From Paramacrobiotus metropolitanus (lineage: Eukaryota; Tardigrada; Eutardigrada; Parachela; Macrobiotidae), in NCBI RefSeq assembly GCF_019649055.1, contig NW_026570252.1, forward strand, positions 434,001 through 498,000: DNA of 64,000 nucleotides, written 5' to 3'. Under the pieces are notes generated by a model. The model saw nothing but the letters and a program-made list of their open reading frames with translations. It did no database searches and was not told where the DNA came from. Made by a program: the position numbers and the translations under genes. This document shows, in pieces, positions 19,622 through 31,867 of this stretch (the first letter of the stretch is position 1; each line of letters begins with the position of its first letter).

Positions 19622-20271
19622 ATATTAACGAGGGAGATACCCGAACACGTCCGCGTCAGATCAGCATACACTTGGTAACATTAGAATCCTTAGTACTTCA
19701 GCTATTTTCTTCAAAAATCAAAACACCCCCAGATAAAGAACTCGAGTTTAGGGATCTCTGAGAAGCCAACACAGATATGCTGGCTGACTTCCATCGAAAC
19801 GTCAGCTGGCGCCATACGCAATGTCCAGCCTAGATACGCCATGCGTTACGCATAATCTGGCTGCAATCTGTTGATTCTGTATTGGTTTTGTTGACAGCTG
19901 TCTCACCTATTTTGCCCTGTCGCGCGCACCAGCATCCGCGGTTGCATTGATCTCTATGCAGCCAGTCGATGCTGCTGCGCTTAATGAGTGCGATAGCTAT
20001 CGATAAAGCGCTATTTAACTTCTCACTGAAAGACGATTGCGCAATCTCGCATCCGTACAGAGGCGCCGTATAGCTCTGTATGGCGTCTGCTGACGCTTCG
20101 ATGGAAATCAGCCATCATATCTGTGTTGGTTCTCAGGGATCCCTAAACTCGAGTTCTTTATCTGGGGGCGTTTTGATTATCGAAGAAAATAGCTGAATTT
20201 CTAAGGATTCTAATGTTACCAAGTGTACGATGATCTGACGCGGACGTGTTCGGGAATCTCCCTCGTAAATA
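19622..20271. mobile_element. 650-bp fold-back (MITE-like) element
   Basis: Ends are inverted repeats running roughly 200 bp inward, starting attaacgagggagat on the left and ending in atctccctcgtaaat on the right. Matching inner blocks include aaactcgagttctttatctg and its complement. There is no transposase, so this is a non-autonomous DNA transposon. Confidence 0.85.
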
Positions 20272-20289
20272 TCCTACATGGTCATCCGA

Positions 20290-21560
20290 CAACCTTCATC
20301 ACGATTTCATTTAGGTAACAATTTGTATATTTGGGTCGGCACCCAAATAACAAACAGTAGAAATACTATCCAATCAAAAATCGATCTACTACGATTCTTT
20401 TACCAGAGTCTTAATATGTCGAAATTTCAGTTTCGATTTTATTACTACTTCTATGCTAACAACAAAAACACGCTGAAGCAAAACGCGAAGGAGCGTCGTT
20501 CTCCGTCAATTGTGCACCCAGTTCGCGTAAAAATGCCATGCAAAGTGGGCCAACCACACCAAGACTCTTAAAACCAAGAGAAAGAAAATAATTCGTTTGC
20601 TAAAATACATATTCGCATGTCCGGCGCTTTTCAACTTCCGGTTTCTGGCCGTTTCTCTTGATTTTCTGCTGCTAATGACATTGTCATTTAAACAGAGCAG
20701 CGAATGTCACGTGACTCACTTCCCAAGGGGGAAGGAAATAGAGCGCGTACAAGGTACCAATTTAAAACGTGTACATGCATATAAAGTTTTTGCTTTTGCA
20801 CAGTGGAAAAAAGCTTTTTGAATAATTGTTTTAAGAAAATGTGTAACCAAATTTTTTGTATGCATTGGCGTAAAAACCGTTTCTGCCCGGAATAACCGGT
20901 CGGGCAGATATGGGCAGATATAAAATTCCCAAAACACTAAATGAAATGGCCCAAATTGTTACTCGATTTTAACTCAACTGTGCAGAATACAAGTATCAGC
21001 ACACGCAAAATTCGCAAAGTCGCAAATTACCTCTTAAATGAACCAATATTAAAACATGGGAATTAATTACTATTGACGCCTTTCTGTCACCGATTCCTCG
21101 GCGGGCCATCCGAATAAAGCTAATTGTATTCCAGTTATTCTGTGCGAAGAAACTTGTTTACCAGCATAAAAATCCCGCTAGCGTCTCCGCACTCAAACCA
21201 GTATCCTACGCGCTCTTATATTCTTCACATTTCACGTAAAATTCCAATCTGCAAGGAAAATTGTTCTGCAAGACCAAGCGAGATGCGCATGTCCTCCTAC
21301 CACAGACCTCGAAGATACAGTAAGCTTATCCAATTTGGAATCTCTCTGCTCAGCTATGGGATTTATCCATTTGGGGAAGTTTTGTGCAGTACTGAATTAT
21401 TGTCGAGGTACTGCACAAATGTTTCCCGAGTGGCTAACTCCGACGACAGAATGATGATGGATAAAGTCACCCATATTAGATAACAGTATTTTTTTGTAGG
21501 CACAGGTAAAATTCCGCATGTTGTCAGCATGTTTTTGTGTACTACGAGTACATGTACGAG
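20290..21560 (+). repeat. segmental duplication 2, copy A (partner 56700-58220)
   Basis: Blocks such as catcacgatttcatttaggt, gggggaaggaaatag and cactcaaaccagtatcctac recur in order and in the same orientation at 56.7-58.2 kb with substitutions and indels. Each copy has an open frame (here 21124-21483) of nearly the same first 80 codons, but neither frame starts with ATG and they lose similarity at different ends. I regard the segment as a dispersed repeat rather than a gene. Confidence 0.75.
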
Positions 21561-22148
21561 TAAATGAGTACATGTACAAGTAAATTTGTGCACCATCGTT
21601 AATTTTATTGTCATTGAGGTATTATCTGTTTTTCTGTTAGATTATGATTTTTCTATTTTTACACATATTTCTAAAATGAAAAGGGATGTGATTACATAAA
21701 GCTGTTTGAACACAGACTGCAGGCTTTTTGTATATACAGCTTATTAATTTTCTTTTTCTTTATTATGTTATAATTACAGATAATGATGATAATTACTGTT
21801 ATACATACGTGATGATTTTAAAAGATGCGGAGGTTTGGAAAGGCGTTGCCATGCATGTTCCATCATCCTCAATAACCCGGTTTGGAAAATAAATGTCAGA
21901 TCCAAGCTACCAGGCGGTTTCTAAAGGTCAATATTTTAATCTCCCCGCTAACACGCTCATTTGGGTACAATACACGCTATAATTCTCGCGATCCACCGTA
22001 CAGAGTACTATACATTCGTATATTACAGCCCGCTATATTACGTATTATATGTATATCACACAATGTTTACTGAAACTACTTTAATAGGCAATAGCCGTCA
22101 AAGTAACAAGAAGTGCAAGCGCAGGCACACTACGTTACTGTTAAAATT
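21561..22148. other. gene-free
   Basis: AT-rich, no supportable frame. It abuts the 3' end of the next minus-strand retroelement fragment. Confidence 0.3.
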
Positions 22149-22682
22149 TTAAACATTGAAAAAACAACCAAAATCTCTATCCACCCGTGGGTTAAATGGT
22201 AGCGTACTTAACACAGCCGTAGCGTTTCCCTTAATAACAGCCAAACTGAAACGTTGTTTAAGAAAAGCAGTAGAACGCGCTTCTCCAGTCAGGTCACGAA
22301 TTTTTCGGCCCATAAAGTGCAACAATTCGCTTAAAGCTGGACCGAAAACGCCAAACGTTTCAACCACTAAAGGATAGAAGGAGTATCGGTTTTCTAAACT
22401 TGCGTACTTCCGTCGCTTCGCGCTTTCTGCTAGGTGGGCCACACTGCCAGCCTTCTTCGAGCTCCCGTGGACATGAGAATCGGCCACAGTGCACCAACTT
22501 GTCGCATCCCACACTATTGGCATTCCTTGCTGGACAGGAATCAGCGTCATACCATCAGGTCTTGTCCCGTCGTTTGATAAGCCCACAGGTTCCAACTGAC
22601 ACGGAAAACCTGCACTTTCGCAGCAACTTTTAGCGATGCTGTTCATTTCTCTGTGTCGCGCCCAGCGTCCTGGGGCGTCCAT
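22149..22682 (-). pseudogene. RLE retrotransposon, C-terminal nuclease fragment (5'-truncated)
   Basis: 177 codons match residues about 780-956 of the complete element. They include the PD-(D/E)XK nuclease core (TRPDGMTLIP and WDAT) and end in the same FGCFF tail. The frame is open throughout, but finger and polymerase are missing and homology ends sharply near 22682. This is the typical product of incomplete target-primed reverse transcription. The clean frame suggests it is one of the younger truncated copies. Confidence 0.85.
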
Positions 22683-25187
22683 GTTTACTTGGGTTAAAAA
22701 CTTAAAAAATCAGATACTTATAATTATATACTATATGTATCTGTACGAGTTGTGGCGAACAGTATCATCATTTTAACACCTCGCTTTATCACATATTTAT
22801 CACAATTACCGGATGATAAATACGCGATTTCTGTAGGTCATATAATTATACATAATCGGTTCTTAATGCTTTGCTGCTACGAATTCCACGGCATTCAATC
22901 AGGAGTTCAGTTTCTTTTCCACAGTAACAGCAGGTTCTTCAGCCGGCAGCCGCGTCCTTACGGGGAATCTGGAAAATGGAACCGCTCCGATTTAAAAATT
23001 ATGCGGTCTTGATGCAGTCTTGAATGCATCAAGATCGAATAATATTCATAACGGAGCAGCTGAACGTCACATTCTCGCATGGGCTACGCCGCGGTCCGGA
23101 AGGTGCGGCACGCCGAAAAGTCGGCTAAGCATGGGGATACTGGTTTATACTTGAAAAAGAACATGAGCGTGCTCAGTTGGAAGCGGAATCAAGTGCCTGT
23201 TGATGTCGATAATATCTGAGTAGGTGAGCGGACATATTACATTATATCATCGCACTGAATCAGAAAAATAACGTAGTTCCGATCATCATCTATCGTAAAA
23301 ATCGTAAACACTATCGATACTCAGAAATTAGAACATAAGGTTGGTGTTCAAGAAAATGACACTGGCAAGTGCGTGCTTTACAGTATTGGTAGATAGTAGA
23401 TACTACCAAGCCAAAACTAGTTTACGTCGGTCTGCACACAGATGCAGACTTAACACTATGAAAAGAAGAAGACTAGTCTTCGCATAGGAATAGTGTTAAC
23501 GTCTTGTTTTTGGTTTGTCTATGGAGATTTGTAACCAAAATGTTACACGCCTTTAATTCGCCCATTTTAGGGGAGTGGTTTAGTGTTTTCCGGAGGGCAA
23601 AGCCCTGCAGAGTGCAGTGAGTTATCCATACATAAAGATACTGTATACGTTATGCATACAAATACTAAGTATATACGGCTTGTTTTTGAACGGTTAATAC
23701 TTTAAGAGAGTAGTTTAGTTTTGCTGGCAGTGTAACTGTGCAACGATCCACAGTTGTTGGCTTAGCTACTTAAGTAAGCCGCTGACCGCTGGTTGTGTTC
23801 CAGACTCCATCGACTTGAACGCTAGCTTTGAGTGTTATCGACTCGTTCAATTTTGCTGAATCTCCCAAGCATGGACTTTGTAAGGATATAAGCAATTACA
23901 TTTAACGCAAAAGCCAAAAACATTTAACGCATACATGCACAAAGATACGGGATCAGAAATTTAGCAAATTTTCTAATTTAGAATTTGCCTTTTCATTTGA
24001 AACCCGTCAAGGGAAAAGTCTGATCACCGGTTCCCGAGCACCACAGAAACTGAAGGCGGCGGCTCTGGAGTAAAACGTACAAAATTGATTTTGCATTCTT
24101 ATCACTGACTCAAAATGAACTTAAACGTTTCATAAGCGAGATTCCGCATGTATTGAAATTTCTTGGCAGCGACAAAAGTTATCACAGAAAGCCGCATGTT
24201 CTAAATTTTTGAAGTTTGTTTGTTTTAAACAATGACTGATCGAGCCACAAGAGTAGGAGTTATCTTGCAAGCCCGAGAGAAACAACCAGCCGTGAGAAAC
24301 TGCATTAAACCGTCGCCTGTTTGCGATTGCGCCTAAATATAAAATAATATATACTATTAGGAAGAATAACTGACTTTCTGGTTTGGTCTCAAGGTTTGGC
24401 ACTCAGAGCATACGTGCTTAGCATAGCCGCCTACGAGAAATCTCGATGAGTCTTTCATAGACAGGTACTTATGTTACAGCAAAGGCTGACAGTGAATAAC
24501 CCGAAAATAAAAACGAAGAATCAGTTGTTTTGCCTAACGGTATGCGTTATTTTGTATTTTTTAAGCTTATACAAAAGAATTTAACACTAAAATTAACAAA
24601 ATTACGAATTTTTGAAGATTTTCATTCCAGCAGCATGCTCCATTGGCCACCGCACGCGTACTTCAGCTATGTTGCTGCTACACAACTGGCAAAATTTTGC
24701 CAGCGGCCCAGCAGTATGGCAAACAAAATCGACAATAAATTCAAGGAATAAGAATGGACTGCTTTGTAAATAGTATGCTCTCGTCGTACATTGTATAGTA
24801 TTAACTACCCTCCAAAATTGTTGCAAACAGGTGCGTGTCACAATTTGGTTACTGACTCCCGTACACTCTTCAGAAACAAGCCGTATGTAGACTATAGAAA
24901 GTCTCATGTATTCTCGATATATACCACGACGACGGAACTACTCTTTATTTCCGCGAAGAAATGCCACGAAGTGTTTTTATTCACACTGCATGTACTCGTA
25001 CATCCTTAACATCTGTACGTGCACGATCTTTGCATATTCCGATATTTATAATAAACGGTTAAAAGCTGGATGCAGTCAAGTCTAGACGCACCGAGTCGCC
25101 TTCCACCAGCCCGAATAATTTTTATATTGGTGCATACCTATGTACGTTTATTCTCGTATAATTATAGCATACTCGCATATTAGTCGA
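22683..25187. other. gene-free stretch of 2.5 kb
   Basis: Several short frames (for example 24130-24402 minus and 24602-24907 minus) show no domain or splice-supported extension. A small palindromic area lies near 23470 (gaagactagtcttc). I see no gene here. Confidence 0.3.
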
Positions 25188-27327
25188 CTACGCAAGCTCA
25201 AAATCAACTGCACGCGATTTATGCATAGTTGTGGTGTGAGATGTTTTGTCTGGTCGTTAAAAAAAGAGCGAGGGAAGGAAAATGCAGCACGGGAGGAGGA
25301 GCAGGAAAATTAAACGAATTAGATGCGTTTATTAAAATTATTTCGTTTGCCTTCGTCAACCGCACAAGAAAAAGCTAATTACAGCACTTCTTTATAAGAG
25401 TAGGATTTTTCTGATTACCGCGTGTGAGGATAGAAGCGGCTCACGTACAGCGATAAAGTCTTTCAAATGATTTCAACGTATTGCGCCGTGGTGTATTGGT
25501 ACTGCCTACGCGGATCTAACGACGTAGCCGGGGTTCGATTCCCCCATCGGTGCATTTTTCGGCCGTTTCTCGGTTTCCAGTGGATAGCGCCCTGGTTAGA
25601 CACGTATAAGAAGAACTGATATTATTATGTGCATCTGTCGTTATATACGTTACACTAACTTGCTCAAAGGTGAGTTATTATCCTTTGAAAATTTTGCAAT
25701 ATTAATAATAATTTAATATAAAATAAAAATTGAAATAGTTAAAAAAAATAATAATAGCCAAGCGAGCGAGCGAAGCGAGCGAAGCGTTTTTAATTTAATA
25801 CAATAATAACATAAATAAGATGCCAGAGGACGCGCTCATAATATTAATAAATTTTGACAGCATGGACTAATAAATTTCTATAGTAGCAATAAATCTTGAA
25901 GATAATAAAATTTTTATTTAAAGATACACCTCTTTCATCCGCCCTCAATGCTATCTTCGAGGAATACTAAGTACTATTAGATAACCGCGCGATTCGTACA
26001 GCATTCTTACTTTCTTATAACACTGCATATTTTTTCTTTTATTAAATAAACATTTTTGGCGTTGAAATGTTTGACCGCGGAGTGTTGTAAACTTACTGTA
26101 CCAGCACGCACAGCGAGCATCCCTGCCCAATTCACCGGAGCGAACCCTGTTGTCCCCACCGGTTGAAGCCCGTTCGCAAGCAAGAGGGAGGCCTCCTATG
26201 TCGGCTCCGAGATACCATAAACGATGCGGCGATCATGGCGCCATATGAAGTGGCAACCACATCATGTGGCGCCATAATAACCGCATGTTCATGTACGTGT
26301 AAATCCCTTCCCGTGGACGCAAGCGGCTTGTCGACCCTAACCACCGTCAAAGGCCAGTCCAGCTCTGGACCGTGTTCGCCATCAGGGACGCTTAGGGAGT
26401 CTCTGCAAAGCAGTGTGATCGACGGCAGCAGCAGGATGCACTAAGAGAGAAAACCCGTCAGGGCCGAAATCAGTTACTCCAGTACGGGCGGAAGATCCAT
26501 CAGTTGCCTTATGGGAAACAGCAGTGTCGGCCGTAAACGGAAAGTCGATCGAGCAGGTTAACGTTTGACAAACCGCATTATTATAATATTATGTACTGTA
26601 CTCGTATTTCCGGAAAGCAGTGCATGCACATGCTGTTATGGGTACTGTATGTAGTTTATGGTTGTGAGATATCGCTAGAAACGCCAACGCGTTCTTTGTA
26701 GATGCAACAGAGTGAATGAACAGTTGTGCACGGTACAGTACTACTGACAGGAACATGCCGAACAACTGAACCGTTACATCTGCCTAATAAATAGCTCATT
26801 GGCAGTTATGCACAGCCACAGCCGGAAGCTGTGGCCCGGCCTTCATCGGCATGCCGAAGGCCGATATCGTCGATCGCTTCTAGCTGGTTGACTGTTGCAC
26901 TGCTTGCATGATTATTAATAGTCCGTTACAATCATAACGCTGGTGTTGTTCTCTTTTATAGATCAGCGGACAGCAGACCGAAATCCAGATGGAATGTACA
27001 ATAATAATGTACAACAGCAGAGCATTAACAAGCAACGGTACATATCTGTGCAATGTGCATATGCTGATTTTCCGTACATAAACTCTGTGGTACCGCTACA
27101 GTACAATAATAATGTACAACATCAGAGCATTAACAAGCAACAGCACGGTACTTACTGTACTACAATTTCAGTACTATGTATTGGTAAATCGCTACTGGCA
27201 AGCTAATCGGTTGTCGTTCGCTGTTTAACGTTTTCTGCTCCATGAACACCGGATAGCAGCCTGAATTCTAGATCGATCCAAAACAATGTAGTGTGGAACA
27301 TATGTATTGTACACCGTTAATAAGCGA
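25188..27327 (+). repeat. segmental duplication 1, copy A, left part (partner 59655-61397)
   Basis: The segment aligns in order with 59.65-61.4 kb at moderate divergence. Shared strings include gtctggtcgttaaaaaaagagc, atgccagaggacgcg and taacaagcaac. Differences include a tRNA-like insert here (see 25482-25553), an extra block at about 26550-26780, and a local direct duplication of the string gtacaataataatgtacaac (26997 and 27100) that copy B has once. Alignment resumes on the far side of the large inserted element at 31391. Confidence 0.85.
25482..25553 (+). tRNA. tRNA-like sequence, probably a pseudogene or SINE head
   Basis: The ends TGCGCCG and CGGTGCA pair over seven positions, with one G-T. 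An A-box-like tggtgtattgg lies at 25488 and a perfect B-box ggttcgattcc at 25532. CTACG and CGTAG can form the anticodon stem, but the loop between them is 12 rather than 7 bases, and two extra bases separate the T-arm from the acceptor arm. A functional tRNA is therefore unlikely. The insertion is absent from the duplicated copy at 59.9 kb. Confidence 0.35.
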
Positions 27328-28208
27328 TTTACTGTGGCCAATGTCAAAACGACGGCGGATTTTTTTGCCGGCGGAAATTTTTTGTGGTCAAAACGACGGC
27401 GGAATTTTCTGCCAGCAGAAATTTTGTGTGGTTAAAACGCCGGCGGAAATTCTGGTGGTCAAACTGCCGGAGGAATTTTCGTAATTTCATTTACTGTGCA
27501 TATTTAAAAACAGTTTTGCAAAGAAAAATGTATCTTACATAGATTCGGGCGCCCCGTTATCAATATAAGCCTTTTATCGAGCCGCATGTATCTATGTACA
27601 GTCTGTATGGGCGCTGTTGCGTCGGCAGTTTGCACAGAACGCGCGAACAAGTTCAAGAGAATACCTGAGCCGCGCAAAAAAAGACAAACAAGGTGTTTGA
27701 CAATGGCACTGCGGCGATGACACTGAGGTGTGATCTAGTCTGATCCCTTGGAGCCTTTCCTGGGAAGACTCATAACTTCTCTGAATAGAGACTGACACAG
27801 CCAACTCAGACGAAGAGCCTCTACGCGCAGAGATTTCGTGATCAAACTGCCGGCGTATTAGCTGGTTGGTATTTGACTTCGAGCACGTATGTATGTTTTT
27901 TTATCATTGTGTCTTCTGTTTGCTTGTGCTTTCTTTAATTTTTCAACTTCTTTAAAGTTGTAGCTCTCTTTTGTTATTGTTGACTGTTTATCTGCCGAAC
28001 GATGAAGCATGTTTTGAAACTAGCAGTAGCAGAGTTGGTAGCTGTTGGCTCGCTGGCGGATTAATTTAGATCCGTCCAGCCAGTGCTTATAATCTAAACT
28101 TGTGCATGCAATTTTTACTTTTCTTACTATATTTTTGCACTAGTAGGCGTAAAATTTTTTGCTTGTTCTTTTGATACATTGCAATCCTCGTTGCGTTGAG
28201 TCTGTAAG

Positions 28209-29189
28209 ATGTCGTCGACGAAATTCTCGCCTATGGAGTTTCACCATCTAAACATCCAGGGGCTGCCCTATGATAACTATCATAAGCTTGACTTGCTGTC
28301 CCATTATCTATGCATGGACGATAATGTTCCCAAGTTTTTCGCTGTTACTGAAACTCATCTCCGTCCTTCGGATCCTGATCAGTTATTTTCTATCCCTGGT
28401 TATTGTCTGTTTCGTAGTGATCGACCTGATATCCATGGCAAAACTCGCGGTGGTGGGATTCTGTGCTACGTACCCCAGCATATAACGGCTGAGCGTATCG
28501 AGCTGAAGTTTCGTTCTAAAGGGTTTGAGTGTCTGTGGTTAAAGCTATCTGTCTCTCATCGCAAAATTATTATTGGGACTGTTTACCGCCAGCCAGATTC
28601 AAATTCGTCTGAGACTAAAGGGCTATTTAATCATTTACGGGAAGTGCTGCTGAAATATCCTGACAGCGATCGTATTATTATGGGAGATTTGAATATTGAT
28701 TCCGCCCCTGGTTCGTGTAGCCCCTATTTTAAATTGTACAGGGATTTTGTGGATGAATTTTCTTTCGAAGATAAGGTAATCGGATACACTCGGGTAGCTC
28801 AGCGCCTGAGACAATCTGATAATACCTTAATAACAACATCCAGTAAAATTGATGTTATTTTGCAGTCCTAAGAATTTTTACGTGTCGTGCCAACCATCAG
28901 ATGTGACCACAAGCGGTGCAAAACGGTGTCCGCCTTTCAATGCGCGCAACCGGAGCATAGAGTGGTTTATTTTAGGGACTGGAAAGCGACTGATATTCAA
29001 TCTTTTAAACGTCAAGTTTTTGAATTGATGAAAAAGTACATTAATTATGTTGATTATCCGAATGTCGATGAGGAAGTTTCGAATTTTATTGGTGGATTAA
29101 CTGAGATAATTGATAGGTGCTATCCTTTACGATCGAAAGAGTCTCGAAGAGCAATGCACCTTGGATTAACAGCCATATTAAGCGTTTGA
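28209..29189 (+). pseudogene. APE-type endonuclease part of a non-LTR retrotransposon, with a premature stop
   Basis: This is the N-terminal half of the element's second protein, which nicks DNA to start reverse transcription. Endonuclease/exonuclease/phosphatase motifs are visible: Asn 15 (LNIQG), Glu 48 (TETHL), YRQP (125-128), Asp 160 and Asn 162 (GDLNID), and a final Asp in SKIDVIL. The expected SDH block is lost at a TAA (28869-28871). The same frame resumes (VSAFQCAQPEHRVVYFRDW) to 29189. A further frameshift near 29170 separates it from the polymerase, since the APWINSHIKRL-like linker is in another frame. The protein cannot be made as one piece. Confidence 0.85.
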
Positions 29190-29220
29190 TAAAGAAAATC
29201 TCGCATACAAGCGAAAAAAG

Positions 29221-31068
29221 ATGTCGAAAAGTACTTCAGAATATGAAAGTAATTGTCGGCAATTTAAAAACTTGAAGCGAGAGTTGTTTACTGCGATGAA
29301 GAACGCTAAACGCGAATATTTCGAAAAAAACGTCCAAAATTCCAAAATGATGTGGCGCGAAATTAATCGTTTACGGGGAAAAAATAACGGTAACGCTGAT
29401 CTGAACTACGATCTAAATGATTTGAACAAGCATTTTGCAACAATGGGGGAGCATGGTGAACGCCACCCCGTAGCTGTCATCCCGAAGGAGTCTGACACGG
29501 CGACATTTGCCTTTGATCAGCTTACTCCCGACGTGGTTGCTGACATGTTCGGTAAAATTCTAAGTAAGAAAAAATGTGCGGGGCCGAAAGGTGTTCCACA
29601 TCAGCTCTTATCTGGAATTGCTCCCATACTTGTCGAGCCTATAACTCACTTAATAAATCAATGTTTTAAGAAAAATGTCTTTCCAGCAATTTTTAAAATT
29701 GCCGAAGTAATCGCGTTACCAAAATGCAATCATCCGGCAACAGCGGATGAATTTCGGCCGATCTCGCTGCTCTGTAATTTGTCAAAATTGTTTGAAAAAT
29801 GTGCGCAATTACAATTGAACAAATTTATGAAAAAGGAAGATATCCTTGCTCCGAACCAGTCTGGTTTTCGGAACGGCCATTCATGTGAGACGTTACTTTT
29901 AAAGGTAACAGAGACCTGGAAAAAAGCCGTCGATAACAAAAGGTGTGTTGCCGTTGTATTCCTCGATTTAAAAAGAGCTTTTCCGTCAGTGTGCCATATG
30001 ACTCTGCTAGAGACACTCCGCGATATGGGTGTAAAGTCTTCAGCGCTAACATGGTTTCATTCGTACCTGACCGGCCGCTCGCAACGTGTACGTCATGGCA
30101 CCAAGTTTTCTTCGTGGGAAAACGTGTGGGCTGGCGTCTTACAGGGTTCCATACTTGGGCCGATTTTGTTTACGATTTACATTAATGCACTACTGAAATT
30201 GCGGTTTTCAAATGTGCGGTTAGAAAGTTTTGCTGATGACACCACCTGCTATGCTGTTGCCAACTCGAAAGCAGATGCAGCAGACGAACTAACGAGAGCT
30301 CTACCGGAAGTCTACGGGTGGCTCAAATCTAACCGTTTATACGTCAATGAGAAAAAATCGAAATTATTGCTAATAAGTTCAGCGCATAACCGCGAAACCA
30401 ACGTAAGCGTTTCGCTGAACGGACATCGGCTGCTACCGGAAAAGTCAGTGAAACATCTCGGAGTGATACTGGATGAACATCTCAGTTGGACTGACCATGT
30501 TAAAAAAGTCCAAAAGAGTGTTCGGTACGGTATATCACTGTTAAACCGTGTGAAAGTCGACCTACCAGTGTCCCAGCGCATTGCGCTTTTCTATGCCTTT
30601 GTTCAGTCGCATCTGGACTACTGCTCTGCAGTGTGGAGCGGGGCATCTGTGCGCTTGCGTGATAAATTGGCCGCGATGCATCGTAACGGTCTCCGAGCGG
30701 CTGCAAACTACGCAAAGATACCCACGGAATCGTTCATGAAACAACATGGGATCTTGCCGCTTTTCACGAGATGGAAACATAAGGAAGCGATATGGTTATA
30801 CAAGATCAAACATCCGGAAAAATTCCATGTGCCGCAGTACATCAGCGAGATGGTGGAATTTGACGACCGTATCAAGCCGTACAACCTTCGGAATAGAAAC
30901 CGCATCCTGATAAAGGCGGAAGCGAAGAAGAAAGTTGGCGAGACGACCTTTGCTTGGAAGCTTAATAAATTGTGGACATTTTTTGTTGATTCTAAATTTT
31001 CTGATCTGTTCGATATTCGCACTATTGGTGCTTTTAAGCAAGCTTTGAACCGTGTCAGTTTTGTTTAA
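29221..31068 (+). pseudogene. reverse transcriptase of the APE-type (Jockey/CR1/I-like) non-LTR retrotransposon
   Basis: 615 open codons hold a complete reverse transcriptase. Visible blocks are FRPISLLCNLSKLFEK, NQSGFRNGHS, FLDLKRAF (catalytic Asp), GVLQGSILGP, FADD (337-340) and the thumb block HLGVILDEHLSW. The C-terminal region has the YNLRNR motif usual near the end of such proteins and lacks an obvious RNase H. A 3' untranslated region and an A-rich end (aataaaaaaaaaa, about 31184-31195) follow, supporting an RNA-derived insertion. Frameshifts separate it from the endonuclease, so the element is inactive, but the long intact stretch points to a fairly recent arrival. Related fragments lie at 40540-41282 and 55960-56161. 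Confidence 0.88.
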
Positions 31069-31390
31069 GGAGTCCTTTTCTGTCTATCTGTACTCGTACT
31101 TTTAGATTCTACTGTTTGGCCAGGTTTAAAATCCCAGCTAGTATGTCACCCTAGCCGGAAATGGGCTACCTGCTCCACGATGAATAAAAAAAAAAGAAGT
31201 TTGTTTGACAAGAATACACGCATGAATTATTTTACCAATAAGTTGGTTTTGTATAAATTTATGATTTCCGTAAAAAAATTCATATTCAGGAAATTCCGCC
31301 GGCAGTTTGACCACGAGAATTTTCGCCGGCGTTTTGACCACCAAAAATTTCCGCCGGCAGAAAATTCCGCCGTCGTTTTGACATTGGCCG

Positions 31391-31867
31391 TTTACGACCA
31401 TACCGACAGAAGTACGTGTCAGGCCATACGGATCGTCAACGAACATGCTTCGCACTAATTGATCGTAAAAGCAAGAAGGCTGAAACAGGGGGAATTCGGC
31501 ATTATTTTATCAAAAACAGTAAATTTTGAACTTTATAATTTAGACTTTAAAGAAACTGTCCGAAAAATTGAAGAACGCAGTTGTTAAAAAAAATAATCAT
31601 TTTCTAAAAAGTACTATAAAACAACGAACACGAGCTATTTTGGTTGTCCTTTATCCGGTTTTCAATGCAAATTTTACTCTTACTTTCTTAGAAAGTGGAC
31701 ATGATGGATGCGTTGGTCGGTGTCGGACATGCTAACATTTTTTATTAGCTGTACGTGCTAAAGCGGTATTTTGTTAGCGAACTCAGTGACGACCATAAAG
31801 GGAATGGATTTACGGCGTATACTGAAGCGCAGGTAGGCGCGACACTAAATAATGGAGAATGATGCGT
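31391..31867 (+). repeat. segmental duplication 1, copy A, right part (partner 63191-63690)
   Basis: Matches the region leading into the 3' end of the duplicated leucine-rich-repeat gene, for example the strings ctgtacgtgct and gtgacgaccataaagg. It serves as the 3' flank of the gene at 31868. Confidence 0.8.

Larger units (their letters stand above)
27333..31390. mobile_element. long-TIR DNA element carrying a nested non-LTR retrotransposon
   Basis: The outer about 120-130 bp at each end are inverted repeats (left 27336-27465, right 31265-31389), starting ggccaatgtcaaaacgacgg. Inside each arm the unit ggtcaaaacg..gcggaaatt repeats three or four times. The string tttac flanks both sides (27328-27332 and 31391-31395) as a probable target-site duplication. 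Copy B of the segmental duplication lacks the insert at this point. The retrotransposon 28209-31197 lies within. No transposase of the outer element was recognised. Confidence 0.8.

Noticed and set aside
25482-25553. Functional tRNA gene
   Set aside because: The anticodon loop is 12 bases and two extra bases interrupt the T-arm/acceptor junction. Kept only as tRNA-like.
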